A DNA stretch of 64,000 nt from Clostridia bacterium. GTDB taxonomy: Bacteria > Bacillota > Clostridia > TANB77 > UBA1234. Below the pieces are notes generated by a model that was not told the DNA's origin, did no database searches, and saw only the letters and a list, made by a program, of their open reading frames with translations. A program made the translations under genes and the position numbers. The DNA is taken from NCBI GenBank assembly GCA_900765095.1, contig CAAFRB010000012.1:83896-147895 (forward strand). Direction: 5' to 3'. Numbering within the stretch: the first letter of the stretch is position 1; every line of letters starts with the position of its first letter. This document shows, one piece after another, positions 50,326 through 60,534 of this stretch.

Positions 50326-51561
50326 TTATTCTACTTTTTCAATATACAAATCAAACGCAAATACTCTAATCTTTAATATTTGACTATCATTATTCTTTGA
50401 TTTTAGTTTTAACTCAAATTCATTTTTATCTTTCTCTTCTAGATTTATATAATTTTCTTCTAAAGGCAATGCACTTTTTATTTCTTCCAATACATTAAAA
50501 AAATCTTTATTCCTAGAAAAAAATATTAAACATAGCTTGTTATCTCTCCACGTTGTATAACTTTGCAATTGTGCTAACGCAAATTGTAAACTTCTCTTTC
50601 CCTTCCAAACTTTGCATTCTGCTATAAATGCTGCTCTATTTTCGCGTTCAATTAATATATCTGTTTTTCCTTTTTTTCTAAAGCACTCCCCAGTTGCATT
50701 TCCTTCGAACACTCCATTTAGTTGACTAAGAATAATGTCTCTAAGTTGTTCCTCAGGAAAAGATTTATACACATCTGGTGTCCTTTCAAATGTGCTTCCT
50801 TGATGTTTTATTAATCTTAATATCTCTTCATAGTCGTTATCATTTATTGCGTACTCTGGTTCATTAGATGCACTATTATTATGTAGCGGAACTATTTTTC
50901 TTGTAGTTTTCATCATTTCAATTATTTTAGGATTTGATTGAACTAAAGGAATTTCAAGAGTTTTTGCAATATTGTAAAATTGGCTTACTTTATCTTTTCT
51001 AATATTAACCTGACCTCTTGCATAACTTTTTAAAAAATTATTAAAATTTTCTGCATCCTTGTTACAATATCCAACTAATTCTTTTATTTTGTTACTCACT
51101 CTTTTTGATTTGTTATCTAGAATTGCCTTACCATCCTCTCTGTTTAAAGTTTCTAACGGCTCATCTATTGATATAGTTAAGTGATTTTCATATAACTCAA
51201 CATTTGGATTACCACTCAAAGTGTATGTACTCCCTCTACTCTGTAACAAGATTTTATCACCTATAAATGGATATGTTAAAGTTACTTTTACACCATCAAT
51301 AAAAAACGTCTCCGGTGTATCCGGATACATAGTTCCTCTATTATACATTTCTATTTTGGTTTGTTGTATTCTTCTATTTTCTACCATCTCATCCTGAATT
51401 TCTACAAGTTCAAATCTGTATTTTTCATACATGTTATTAACTATGGTTTCATCCTGTCCTGACATTATTTCATCATTACTCAAAGAAGTTACATATCTTT
51501 CAATTTCTTTTTTTCTTGACTCAATTAATTCTGATAAAATATAAGTATTAAATAATTCCAT
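50326..51561 (-). CDS. PD-(D/E)XK nuclease-like protein of unknown role
   Basis: Start at ATG 51561 (MELFNTYILSELIES) after AGAGGAG. 411 residues, no membrane segment. The C-terminal third has GKTDILIERENRAAFIAECKVWKG: an Asp, then E-x-K separated by the usual strand, the catalytic pattern of restriction-like nucleases. It continues LAQLQSYTTWRDNKLCLIFFS, typical of the fold. The N-terminal 250 residues are helical and strand-rich, unrecognised, and probably sense or bind something. Located next to an AlbA_2 gene on a mobile element, it could be part of a defence module; that is inference. Confidence 0.65.
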   Translation of the reverse strand: MELFNTYILSELIESRKKEIERYVTSLSNDEIMSGQDETIVNNMYEKYRFELVEIQDEMVENRRIQQTKIEMYNRGTMYPDTPETFFIDGVKVTLTYPFIGDKILLQSRGSTYTLSGNPNVELYENHLTISIDEPLETLNREDGKAILDNKSKRVSNKIKELVGYCNKDAENFNNFLKSYARGQVNIRKDKVSQFYNIAKTLEIPLVQSNPKIIEMMKTTRKIVPLHNNSASNEPEYAINDNDYEEILRLIKHQGSTFERTPDVYKSFPEEQLRDIILSQLNGVFEGNATGECFRKKGKTDILIERENRAAFIAECKVWKGKRSLQFALAQLQSYTTWRDNKLCLIFFSRNKDFFNVLEEIKSALPLEENYINLEEKDKNEFELKLKSKNNDSQILKIRVFAFDLYIEKVE

Positions 51562-51680
51562 AAATTTCTCCTCTTGCTTTTGTTTTTTGTAATTATACCA
51601 TAATAACACATAGTCTTGAATAATAAACAAAAAATCACCAAAAACGAATGTTTCAGGTGCATTTTATAGTTTATTATAAA

Positions 51681-51704
51681 AAAGTCCGGTTTTAGCCGGA
51701 CTTT
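51681..51704 (-). terminator. CCGG-rich terminator after the AlbA_2 gene
   Basis: AAGTCCGGCTAAAACCGGACTT forms an 8-bp stem followed by TTTT on the minus strand. An additional AGTCCGGTTTAGACC half-site overlaps the gene's stop codon at 51711-51725. Confidence 0.75.
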
Positions 51705-51722
51705 TTTACGGTCTAAACCGGA

Positions 51723-53168
51723 CTATTTTTTAAAAACATACTTTGTACCTTCAAAGCTCTCAATGATATTACTACTTACCAGCAAAGCAATAATCTCCGA
51801 TGCTCTTGAATTCTTTACGCCAAAATATTCTTTTATTTCTTCTCTTGTAAAGCTTTTTTGATATCCAAATATTTCAAAAAATGCTTTTACTTGCCCTAAC
51901 GTTTTCGGTTTAACCTTATCTTGCAAATTCTTATACAATTTTATTAAAAAATAATCTTCATCCGATACTAAGTTCCTATCCTGTCCGGTCTTAACCGGAT
52001 TTTTTAATTTTAAATCCGGACTATAACCTTTATTGGGAAAAATTACCGTAAAAGATGACTCATCTGACAAAAATTTAGGTTTTTCTATAAAATCATTATA
52101 ACTTTCTAAAATACGGCTTAATCCACTTCCCCTTCTATCCATAAAATGTAATCTGCTAAATATATCAGAGATGATTGTATTTCTCCTCATTGAAGGGACC
52201 TTTCCTATTTCTAGATTTTGTATTTGGGTACCATCTATCATTCCACCAGGTGATACAATTTCTAATCTATCATCATACATATCAATATGAATTTCTGCTC
52301 CTAATATTTGATAATCTCTATGAATTAAAGCATTTACAATTGCTTCTCTTCTTGCAGTTATAGGATAATCTTCAGATTCAATCCTATCCATTCCTTTTAT
52401 CTGCCAACTATTTTTGGAATTATTCTTAATGAAGGAATCTGCATTCTCTAATAAATTGATTAAACTGCCTGTATACTCTCTATCATCCAAAGCATCCTCC
52501 TTGATAGAACCTTTTGAAAGTCCATTCCATCTGGTACAAATAACTTTTGATTGCTTTAAAAAACCTTGATCACTTAGTAAAACTGCAGCATTAGTTAATT
52601 GATTCTCCTGATTAATTAAACCTAGAGATATATAATCTCTATCTTTATTGAACTCTTTTCCTGTTTTTTCTTTTAATGTAGCCATCAATAGAGTAAAACT
52701 CAAATCATCTTTCTCATACATACTTGGTAAAGCATCAAATGTGACATTTTTCCCTTTCAAAATTAAGTTTTGTAACATATGGCTTGGTGCAGGTATGCTT
52801 TGGTTTCCCGACCTCACAAAAGCCTCTTTTCTACCATCAGCAACATAATAATATGGCGTCAATGGACCATCGCCAATTTGTAATTCAATAAAATCATTTC
52901 CATCTTCTACAAAACAATTAATCTCATATCTTGGCAATGGTTCTATCCTTGCATTTATCAATTCAGAAATTTTTTCTGTATCTCTAGTTAAATTTTTTAC
53001 TCCTATATGTTCATGTGTTTCATCGTCTATTCCAAACAAAATGATTCCACCTTTAGTATTAGCAAAAGCAGATACTGACTTCAGCCAGCTTTTGGGTTTC
53101 TGAGTTTCCAATTCAGCTTTAAAATCAATGTTGGTCGTTTCAGCCTTTTCATAATCTTTTAATCTCAC
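51723..53168 (-). CDS. AlbA_2 (Schlafen-type) domain protein with C-terminal winged helix
   Basis: A GTG at 53168 stands six bases after AGGAGG and is taken as the start; the open frame before it lacks a signal. 481 residues. The AlbA_2 domain opens with ETTNIDFKAEL, then KSVSAFANTKGGIILFGIDDE, and RIEPLPRYEI; the middle contains an HATPase-like ARREAIVNALIHRDYQILG and DRRGSGLSRILE, as in the ATP-dependent helicase/transcription regulator family. The C-terminal 85 residues include a winged helix (FTREEIKEYFGVKNSRASEIIALLV). The DNA for residues about 380-400 contains CCGG palindromes repeated at the 3' end of the gene. Such proteins are frequent on mobile elements as regulators or defence factors. 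Confidence 0.8.
   Translation of the reverse strand: MRLKDYEKAETTNIDFKAELETQKPKSWLKSVSAFANTKGGIILFGIDDETHEHIGVKNLTRDTEKISELINARIEPLPRYEINCFVEDGNDFIELQIGDGPLTPYYYVADGRKEAFVRSGNQSIPAPSHMLQNLILKGKNVTFDALPSMYEKDDLSFTLLMATLKEKTGKEFNKDRDYISLGLINQENQLTNAAVLLSDQGFLKQSKVICTRWNGLSKGSIKEDALDDREYTGSLINLLENADSFIKNNSKNSWQIKGMDRIESEDYPITARREAIVNALIHRDYQILGAEIHIDMYDDRLEIVSPGGMIDGTQIQNLEIGKVPSMRRNTIISDIFSRLHFMDRRGSGLSRILESYNDFIEKPKFLSDESSFTVIFPNKGYSPDLKLKNPVKTGQDRNLVSDEDYFLIKLYKNLQDKVKPKTLGQVKAFFEIFGYQKSFTREEIKEYFGVKNSRASEIIALLVSSNIIESFEGTKYVFKK
51979..52026. repeat. CCGG palindrome block inside the AlbA_2 gene
   Basis: On the minus strand TATAGTCCGGATTTAAAATT then AAAAAATCCGGTTAAGACCGGAC. The same order, an AGTCCGG half-site, A-run and CCGG-N6-CCGGAC dyad, recurs at 51681-51725. 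In frame it encodes the linker LKNPVKTGQDR. Confidence 0.7.
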
Positions 53169-53289
53169 TTTTTTCCTCCTATGGTTTTCTACTTTTTGAA
53201 TTATTATACCATAAACTATTGAAAAATTTTGCAAAATATTAGTATTTTCTTTAAAAATTATCTATGTATAGGTAAGAGTATCAATATTT

Positions 53290-55083
53290 TCAAAACTGTC
53301 CACAACAACACGCCTCGTGGGTATATTGACCGCCATTTTCTCTAACACCTGGTATATATGATTTTATATATCCTGGTTCGATTAAAGAATTAGAAAATGG
53401 AGGTGTTAAAAGCTTTATTACCATGTTTTCTTTATCCACTAAATAATTATCCAAATAATCCAATCCAGATACGCATTTGTCATGCTCTCCCGCACCGGAT
53501 ATAACAGCCCAACTTTGAGAAATACCATCTATCTTGCACTCATCATTTTCACTTGAACCTAATGGAGTATTGTCTTTAAAAAACGCCCTTCTATACCATT
53601 TGCCATCCCAGCCAACTGTGTTTAGAGCTTCTTTTAATTTAATCAAAACATTTTTATATTCATTAATTACTTCTTCATCATTTTTAAACTCACATAATTT
53701 GATAAACTTTTTTATAACATCATACATGAAGAAGCCCAACCAAACACTTTGTCCGTTAACAGTATTCATTCCGTCATTCCAGTCACCAGTTCCCATTTGA
53801 GGTAATCCATTATCTGCAAAAAACAAACTCCTATTTATCGCCCTTTTAGCATGAATATATAAAGACTCGCTTGCTTCATCAATTTCAACTTCTCCATAAC
53901 GTTCATTTTCATTCTCACTCAAAACATTTGCCTTCACATAAGGAATCATTTCATCTAAAATCGTAAAATCATTTTCCTTTTCTACATATTCACAAATCAA
54001 ATAAGGAAGCCAAAGCAAGTCGTCTGTGTATCTTGTCCTGATACCATTTGACTTTTCTGGATGCCACCAATGAAGTACATCTCCCTCTTTGAATTGATGC
54101 CTTGCATGATACAGAATCTGTCTACGAGTAAATTCCGGTTCATAATATAGCATTATTAACGAATCTTGTAATTGATCTCTAAAGCCAAAAGCTCCACCAG
54201 CTTGATAGAAGGAAGTTCTTCCCCAAAGCCTACTTACAATAGTTTGATATAAAAGCCATCCATTAAGCATAATATTCATAGATTCAATTGGTGTCTTTAC
54301 ACTTATTTTACCAACCTCATTATTCCAAAAGTTTTCAATATTATTCATAGTAACAGCAAAAGTTTCTTCATCCTCACAATTATTAGACGAACTATCTATT
54401 CCGATCTCAATAAATAATGTTTTCTTTTCATTAACATTCAGCTTCAAATTTGCAGTTAAAGTCACAATCTTGTTTTCTTCATTCATTTCAAAATGCTCAT
54501 TCATAGTCAAATAAATGACTTCATCTTGATAGAAATCTCTATAAGCGTTACTAATCTTTACAATATCATCATCTTTGTTTATTACCAAGTGTTTCTTTGT
54601 ATAATCCCTAGAAACGCCGAGAACTGGAATGACAAGATAATTTAGCTTAAGTCCTAACTCGTTTTCTGTCATATTTTTAACATCAACTTTAATCACTTTT
54701 TTGTTTTTATCTATTGGAACAATCACTGTCGTTTCAACAGCCACATCATTTCCAGCATACTTATACTTTGCATATCCAAATCCAAACTCTATTTCATAAT
54801 CAATCAAATTTTCATACGGCAAAACATTTAAGACTTTATTACCACACTCAATCCAAATCTTTTCCGAAGGTTTATCTCCAACCGGATCATTAGACCAAGT
54901 AGTTATTTTATTTTCCCTACTATTGTTACTCCAAACATAACCGCCACCATTGACCGTTACAATTGTTCCAAAATTACGATTCGCAATTATATGACTCCAA
55001 GGAGCAGGTGTATTTTTCTCATTCGTTTTTATAATATATTTTTTCCCGTCTTTTGAAAAGCCTCCAAAACCGTTATAATACAA
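53290..55083 (-). pseudogene. GH94 middle part of the glucan synthase, cut by the element
   Basis: 597 codons from a TTG without a good ribosome binding site. The sequence starts LYYNGFGGFSKDGKKYII, passes TPAPWSHIIANRNFG and WSNDPVGDKPSE, and contains the barrel with AFGFRDQLQDSL and the catalytic acid region GTGDWNDGMNTV. It ends GVRENGGQYTHEACCCGQF: everything after QYTH is element sequence, so about 160 C-terminal residues are lost. Upstream, stop codons (TAG, then TGA TGA) separate it from the 1781-residue gene, although the two parts are one protein in relatives. It would form an incomplete phosphorylase domain and is presumably non-functional. Confidence 0.85.
53301..53322. other. Right attachment site of the element (attR)
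   Basis: ACAACAACACGCCTCG then TGGGT (53318-53322) followed by host DNA ATATTGACCGCC. The ACAACAAC arm mirrors the GTTGTTGT arm inside attL. Confidence 0.65.
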
Positions 55084-55131
55084 TAAATCTTTACTTTCTA
55101 TATCTCATCACACCCTTTCTAAGACACACAC

Positions 55132-58100
55132 CTACTCCAACTGTTCTTCTAAAAAGCCATCTTCTGCTTTAAATATCACATCACTACAAGCAAACAATAA
55201 TTCAATATCACCGCTTACCAAATCCTTTGCTTTAATTATGTGAAATCCACCATTCGAATTAATTAGATATGAAATATTTCTCGCAAAAATATACTCAATT
55301 ATTTTTGAATACACATACTTTTCATTGCCATTTTCTTCATCAACAATTACTAAATCTATTTTTATATTTTTAATATTAAAATAATCAATAGCCTTTACAA
55401 GTTGCTTTATAATGTATGCATCATTTACATTTTTAATTTTCACTAATATAATTGGATAATCTCCTGAAATACCAAATCTCCACAACTCACGTTGATTTTT
55501 CTGATTATTCTCTATTATATTTTTGTATTCATCTAATGATTTCGAACCTTTCAAAATTTCAGCAAATAGCTTATTGTACAGTTCTATTTCATTTCCTTTC
55601 AATCCTACAAATCTATTTTCTATTAAGCACCTTGATTTTGCCAATTCAAATAATCTTTTATCTGCAGTATCCCTTGAAAACTTTTCTATTATAAGACCTA
55701 TATCGTCCTTGTTTGTTGATATACCGTAATAATAATTTATCACAACACTTGAATTTTCATTAATTGTGACACTAGTCTTTATAGCTATTGTCGTATTCAC
55801 TACGGGAGAAATATTATTAGAAAACATCCTGTTTTCAGTCAACGCTTCTGGTGTTTCCATAGTTTTCATTCTTCCAATAATCTTAGATTTATCAAGTTCA
55901 ACTTCAAATTTAACATCTTGATCGTCACAAACAGCAAAATTAGTAAAAAACATTTTATTCCCATTAGGAAATCTTTTTTCTATGAGAACTTTTCCATTCA
56001 GATTAATAGCACGTAAGAAAAGATTATTATACACTGGATGTGCAATATCACTGTTTTTCTCAGCTAATATTGGTTCTATATAACTCATCACATCAACACT
56101 TGCTTTACTCTCGCCAACATTTCTAATCTCAACTTGTCTAAGCTCAACATTTTCCTCTGGAGATACTGAAATTCTTGTTATAGTTTCAATATCACCATCT
56201 CTTCTATAAAACTTACTCTCTCCTGGCGAAAAATATATTAAATACTCATCTGGTTCCTTTAAAGTAGGATACAAAGTGCTTGACCAAAAAATATTGTCAT
56301 TTGTATTTTTTATATAAATAACATTAGACTGATGACAAGAATCATTGTACTTGTTCACATATATATCCCTTAACTTACTATATCCTTCCCCGAAATCATT
56401 AATTACCAACGTATACTTATCATTAGTCATAACATTAACCATTCCAGAAGTATCGCTTTCAAAATGTTGCTTATAGTCATCATATCCTTTATATTTAAGA
56501 ACATCAATTTTTTCTTTCTTTTCCTTTGTATACACAACAGTTTGAGGAATTTTTTCTTGTAACAATATGTCTACAGCCTTAATTTCAGGATTATCACTAA
56601 AGCGTTTTTGCAAAATGTTTTTATTAATTAAATTATTAATTGCAAGTAATATTAACCCTTGATGATGCGCCATATAAGTTAAAACAACTTCATATCTCTT
56701 ATCGTTCGTCACTCGTGAAGGAGTATAATCAATAGACTCATAAAAGCCAAATTTATCGTATGCCCCAACATCTTTCAATAACTCCATATTTCTTAAAACA
56801 TCTTTGTAATTCTTGTTAATAGTAATTAAACTAGCATAAGGCGCAACAACAACATCTTCTTTAAGCCCTCTCTTAAGCCCAAGCCATGGTATACCAAAAG
56901 CCTTATATTGATAATTATAATTTAAGTCTTGCAAACTAAAAGCAGACTCTGAAATTCCCCACGGAACTCCAAGTTTATTAGCGTATTTTTTCTGACTGTA
57001 CAAGCAAAATCTATATGTTTCCTCTAGTAAAGAGTATTCATAAGACGGCATGATAACATTCGGCATAAAATACTCAAACATAGTTCCAGACCATGAAACA
57101 AGTCCTTTGTAGCCATCAACAACAGTAAGTGCCCTACCTAAATTAAACCAGTGCTTGTACGATATATCTCTTTTAGCTATCGCAATAAAACTTGCTTGCC
57201 TCGATTCAGATGCAAGTAAATCATAATAAGAATCCACTAAATTATTTTCTTTAAAATCATATCCAATTGAAAAAAGACTTTTATCATAATCATACAACTT
57301 TGAAAAATCTGTGTTTGCTATTATTTCGTTTACTACATTCATCAATTCTTCTTTATTTTCCTTCTCCAACACGTTTCTAACTACAAATAAATATCCTACA
57401 AAATTACCACTATCAACAGTCGAAATAAATGCTGGGCTAAGCGGTTCTAAAGTCTTAATATTGTACCAATTGTAAAGATGACCATTCCAACGTTTTAAAT
57501 TCTTTATGGTATTTATACTCTTTTCAAGCATATTAATCATTTTATCTGTATCTATAAAGCCTAAATCCCTGGCAGAAATTATTGCAAGCAACCCTAGACC
57601 TATATTAGTTGTTGAAGTATGACCAGTTAATTTATTTTTTCTGTTTTCTTGATAATTATCTGGCGGCAAATAATTATTTTCCTTATTCATAAAAGTTTCA
57701 AAATAACTCCAAGTTCTCTTAGCTAAATCAAGCAAATCACCCTTTTCATTTTTACTTAATTTTATTTCTTCATTTTCATTACTCTTACTAATCAAATAAG
57801 AAATTACAGGTGCAATTATCCATAGCACAAGCAAAAATGTAACTTTAGTAAGACTAAGTGAATTATATAAAAGTGTTGAACACACAAGCAATACTCCAAC
57901 TATTGGACTTCCTATCATCTCACTCAAATAACATTTTAAATCCCTTCCAAGCATCTTCTCAGCATCAGCAGCAGTAACCCATTCAAGTAAATGCTTTTTG
58001 GAAACAAATAATCTATAAAGCGTAACCGTTATCGCTTTAAAATACACAATCGCTTTATACGCAAGCAAAATCAAATTAATTAAACATCTATAAAAACTTC

Positions 58101-60477
58101 CCTTTATACCAGTAAGCATCGGCAAATAATTTCTGCATCTCTTTGCATCACAACCAACATTCAAAGCAGAATTTAAAACATCTAAAATAAAAGGTAAAAA
58201 TATTATGAATATCGGTATCCAGAAAAAGCCACAAAAGAATAAAAGAAGTGTAAAAATATCTACAAGACTTCTTCTCAAATTATCTAAAATTTTGTATTTA
58301 GATAAACTATTTATCTTTTTATTTTTCAAAAAACTAATTATTTGCCAATCGCCTCGCGTCCATCTATGAAGACGAAGCATGTAAGAATTTACCCTAGAAG
58401 GAAATCCATCAATTAGCTCAATATCAGACGCAAGCCCAGCTCTTACAAAACTACCTTCAAGCAAATCATGACTTAAAATCATGTTCTCTGGAAGCTTTTT
58501 GCTCAACACCTCATTAAACACTTCAACATTATAAATTCCCTTACCAGTAAAAATAGCCTCACCAAAAAGGTCTTGATACACATTAGATTCAGCTGTTGAA
58601 TATATATCAATTCCGCCACTACCTGCAAACAACTTTGAAAACAAAGAAGCAGACCAGCTCTTTATAGATATCCCAACTTTAGGCTGAATCAACCCATATC
58701 CCTTTTTCACTACACCATCTTCCACAACTGGCTTATTTATAGGATGTTCCATTGTACCAATCAACTTCTTAGCAGAATCAGGAGGAAGTTCAGTATCAGC
58801 ATCCAACGTTATAACATATTTTATCTTTGGAATTTTTCTTATAGTATTAACTCTAAAAGTACCTTGGTTCCCACTAACTAAGAAATCATTAAACTCCTCT
58901 ATCATTCCTCGCTTTCTCTCATATCCAAGCCATTTTTCTTGAGTCTTATTGTAGACTCTTTTCCTGTATATAAAATGAAAAATATCTGTATTATACTTCT
59001 TGTTTAATTTCTCTATCTCCTGTAATCCAGTTTTCTCAACTTCTTCATCATGTGCAACAACTTCCATTTTCTCTTCAGACACATCACCTAAAAGGCAGAA
59101 AAACAGTCCATTCATCTTATTACCAAGATAATAAGTTTCAAGGTTCTTTATCATGTTTTCAACTCTTTGTGCACTATTTAAAAGTGTTGGAACAATCACA
59201 AACGTATTTACATCATTATCAATTTTCTCCAGTTTAGGGAAAATTTTGGGTTTTGTATTTTTAGAAACAACTCTATTAACTAAACTAACAAACACCTCAG
59301 ATAAAGGTATAAATAAAATCAAAAAATAGTTTTTAGAAATATATATGCTAAGTAATAAAGTTGGCAAATAGATTGCAGTTAAGTACCAAAAAAGCTTCTG
59401 TTTTTTTAATCTCAGCATCAAATTATCATAAAAGGAATTCTCATATCCTACATATTTTAAAAATTCTTCTTGCCTCTCACCAATTAAAAATTCGCCGATA
59501 TGAGCGTTGCTTTCAATTGCAGCTTCAACAACCATAGTAGCAACATAAATTTCAGAGACATCCGCTTTATTAGCAATTCTTTTTATAGATTTTCTATACA
59601 TTTCTTTTGTATCAAAATCTAGTCTTTCATAGAAATCATCTTCAAGTAAAATTTTCTCTATAGGGCTTATATTCTCAAATATACTATTCCAGTTTAACCT
59701 AGTTATATTTTTTATACTTAAAATACTATTACTAATTGAAACCCTCCTCACAGCCATATCGTAGTGTTCTGCTTTTACAATCTCTGCAGAAGTTGTACCA
59801 ATTTTATTGATTTCATCTTCCAATATATCTAAATACGGCTTACCTTTCTTGCCCATTTTTTTAAGCAAATATATTAGGTACTCCACGTAAGAAGATGCCT
59901 CATTATTCAGGTTAATGCCTCGATATTTATGAAATCTTTGTTTGCTCTGTTCCTTATTTTTTATTATTCTTTCTATCAAACTTTCAACCTTAAATTTTTG
60001 AAGTTGACCTGCAATAATTCTAAAAGATATGTTTTTAATATTCTCTATCAGTGCAAGTTGAAGCATAGCAGGAAGCTCATACAATTCATTTTCATTCATT
60101 ACCTTTTTAGTTTGATAAGCATTTATAAAAGTTTCAATTCCCTCTTTAGTAACAACTCCATCCGTATATCCAACAAACTTTCTAGAAATACTATAAACCC
60201 TTGCAACACCATCAACAGAAGGAAGTTTAATATATTTTTCTAAATTCAAACTATTTTTAATTGCATTAACTTGTTCCTCAATAAGATAAAAATTATCTAG
60301 AAGCCATTCACCACTTGGAGGTATAGGAACATTCTTTGAAACACTTTCGGATAATATATCGTAGGCATTTCTAATAACTTCAAAATCTTCATTTAAGGAC
60401 CTTAGGGGAAATGAATTCTTACTAGAATATTTAGATATTTTTTGATCTATAGCAAGCTTTTTTGCAAAATTCTCCAT
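55132..60477 (-). CDS. Cyclic beta-1,2-glucan synthase-like protein (GT84 plus GH94 N-terminal part)
   Basis: Start at ATG 60477 (MENFAKKLAIDQ) after AGGAG. 1781 residues. The N-terminal cytoplasmic domain (1-370) is followed by membrane helices and the GT84 glucosyltransferase with VITLDADTELPPDSAKKL (D-x-D), GKGIYNVEVFNEVL, ILSHDLLEG and LRLHRWTRGDWQI. Another helix group (about 770-930) leads into a glucoamylase-like domain (GYLFVVRNVLEKEN; SWSGTMFEYFMP; GVPWGISESAFSL; YMAHHQGL). The C-terminal part is the GH94 beta-sandwich. Such enzymes make and cyclise beta-1,2-glucans from UDP-glucose. It ends at a TAG where relatives continue into GH94, so this polypeptide alone lacks the length-controlling phosphorylase. 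Confidence 0.9.
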   Translation of the reverse strand: MENFAKKLAIDQKISKYSSKNSFPLRSLNEDFEVIRNAYDILSESVSKNVPIPPSGEWLLDNFYLIEEQVNAIKNSLNLEKYIKLPSVDGVARVYSISRKFVGYTDGVVTKEGIETFINAYQTKKVMNENELYELPAMLQLALIENIKNISFRIIAGQLQKFKVESLIERIIKNKEQSKQRFHKYRGINLNNEASSYVEYLIYLLKKMGKKGKPYLDILEDEINKIGTTSAEIVKAEHYDMAVRRVSISNSILSIKNITRLNWNSIFENISPIEKILLEDDFYERLDFDTKEMYRKSIKRIANKADVSEIYVATMVVEAAIESNAHIGEFLIGERQEEFLKYVGYENSFYDNLMLRLKKQKLFWYLTAIYLPTLLLSIYISKNYFLILFIPLSEVFVSLVNRVVSKNTKPKIFPKLEKIDNDVNTFVIVPTLLNSAQRVENMIKNLETYYLGNKMNGLFFCLLGDVSEEKMEVVAHDEEVEKTGLQEIEKLNKKYNTDIFHFIYRKRVYNKTQEKWLGYERKRGMIEEFNDFLVSGNQGTFRVNTIRKIPKIKYVITLDADTELPPDSAKKLIGTMEHPINKPVVEDGVVKKGYGLIQPKVGISIKSWSASLFSKLFAGSGGIDIYSTAESNVYQDLFGEAIFTGKGIYNVEVFNEVLSKKLPENMILSHDLLEGSFVRAGLASDIELIDGFPSRVNSYMLRLHRWTRGDWQIISFLKNKKINSLSKYKILDNLRRSLVDIFTLLLFFCGFFWIPIFIIFLPFILDVLNSALNVGCDAKRCRNYLPMLTGIKGSFYRCLINLILLAYKAIVYFKAITVTLYRLFVSKKHLLEWVTAADAEKMLGRDLKCYLSEMIGSPIVGVLLVCSTLLYNSLSLTKVTFLLVLWIIAPVISYLISKSNENEEIKLSKNEKGDLLDLAKRTWSYFETFMNKENNYLPPDNYQENRKNKLTGHTSTTNIGLGLLAIISARDLGFIDTDKMINMLEKSINTIKNLKRWNGHLYNWYNIKTLEPLSPAFISTVDSGNFVGYLFVVRNVLEKENKEELMNVVNEIIANTDFSKLYDYDKSLFSIGYDFKENNLVDSYYDLLASESRQASFIAIAKRDISYKHWFNLGRALTVVDGYKGLVSWSGTMFEYFMPNVIMPSYEYSLLEETYRFCLYSQKKYANKLGVPWGISESAFSLQDLNYNYQYKAFGIPWLGLKRGLKEDVVVAPYASLITINKNYKDVLRNMELLKDVGAYDKFGFYESIDYTPSRVTNDKRYEVVLTYMAHHQGLILLAINNLINKNILQKRFSDNPEIKAVDILLQEKIPQTVVYTKEKKEKIDVLKYKGYDDYKQHFESDTSGMVNVMTNDKYTLVINDFGEGYSKLRDIYVNKYNDSCHQSNVIYIKNTNDNIFWSSTLYPTLKEPDEYLIYFSPGESKFYRRDGDIETITRISVSPEENVELRQVEIRNVGESKASVDVMSYIEPILAEKNSDIAHPVYNNLFLRAINLNGKVLIEKRFPNGNKMFFTNFAVCDDQDVKFEVELDKSKIIGRMKTMETPEALTENRMFSNNISPVVNTTIAIKTSVTINENSSVVINYYYGISTNKDDIGLIIEKFSRDTADKRLFELAKSRCLIENRFVGLKGNEIELYNKLFAEILKGSKSLDEYKNIIENNQKNQRELWRFGISGDYPIILVKIKNVNDAYIIKQLVKAIDYFNIKNIKIDLVIVDEENGNEKYVYSKIIEYIFARNISYLINSNGGFHIIKAKDLVSGDIELLFACSDVIFKAEDGFLEEQLE

Positions 60478-60534
60478 ATTTTCACTCCTATCACGGATAT
60501 TATTTGCAAAATATGAAGAAATATACATAAGTAA

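Larger units (their letters stand above)
37381..53322. mobile_element. Integrative element of about 15.9 kb inserted in the GT84-GH94 gene
   Basis: Left and right boundaries are set by the break in the GH94 reading frame and by the TGGGT shared at both ends (37381-37385 and 53318-53322). Rejoining the flanks across one TGGGT gives a continuous frame GGQYTHGAIW. Contents from the left: end hairpin, frameshifted TnpX-like serine recombinase, small TnpW-like protein, a broken Zn-finger gene, a seven-gene lipid operon, a replication-protein fragment, a nuclease-like gene and an AlbA_2 gene. I see no relaxase, coupling protein or conjugation genes, so the element would be a mobilisable or non-conjugative transposon. 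With a frameshifted recombinase it may now be fixed. Confidence 0.85.
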
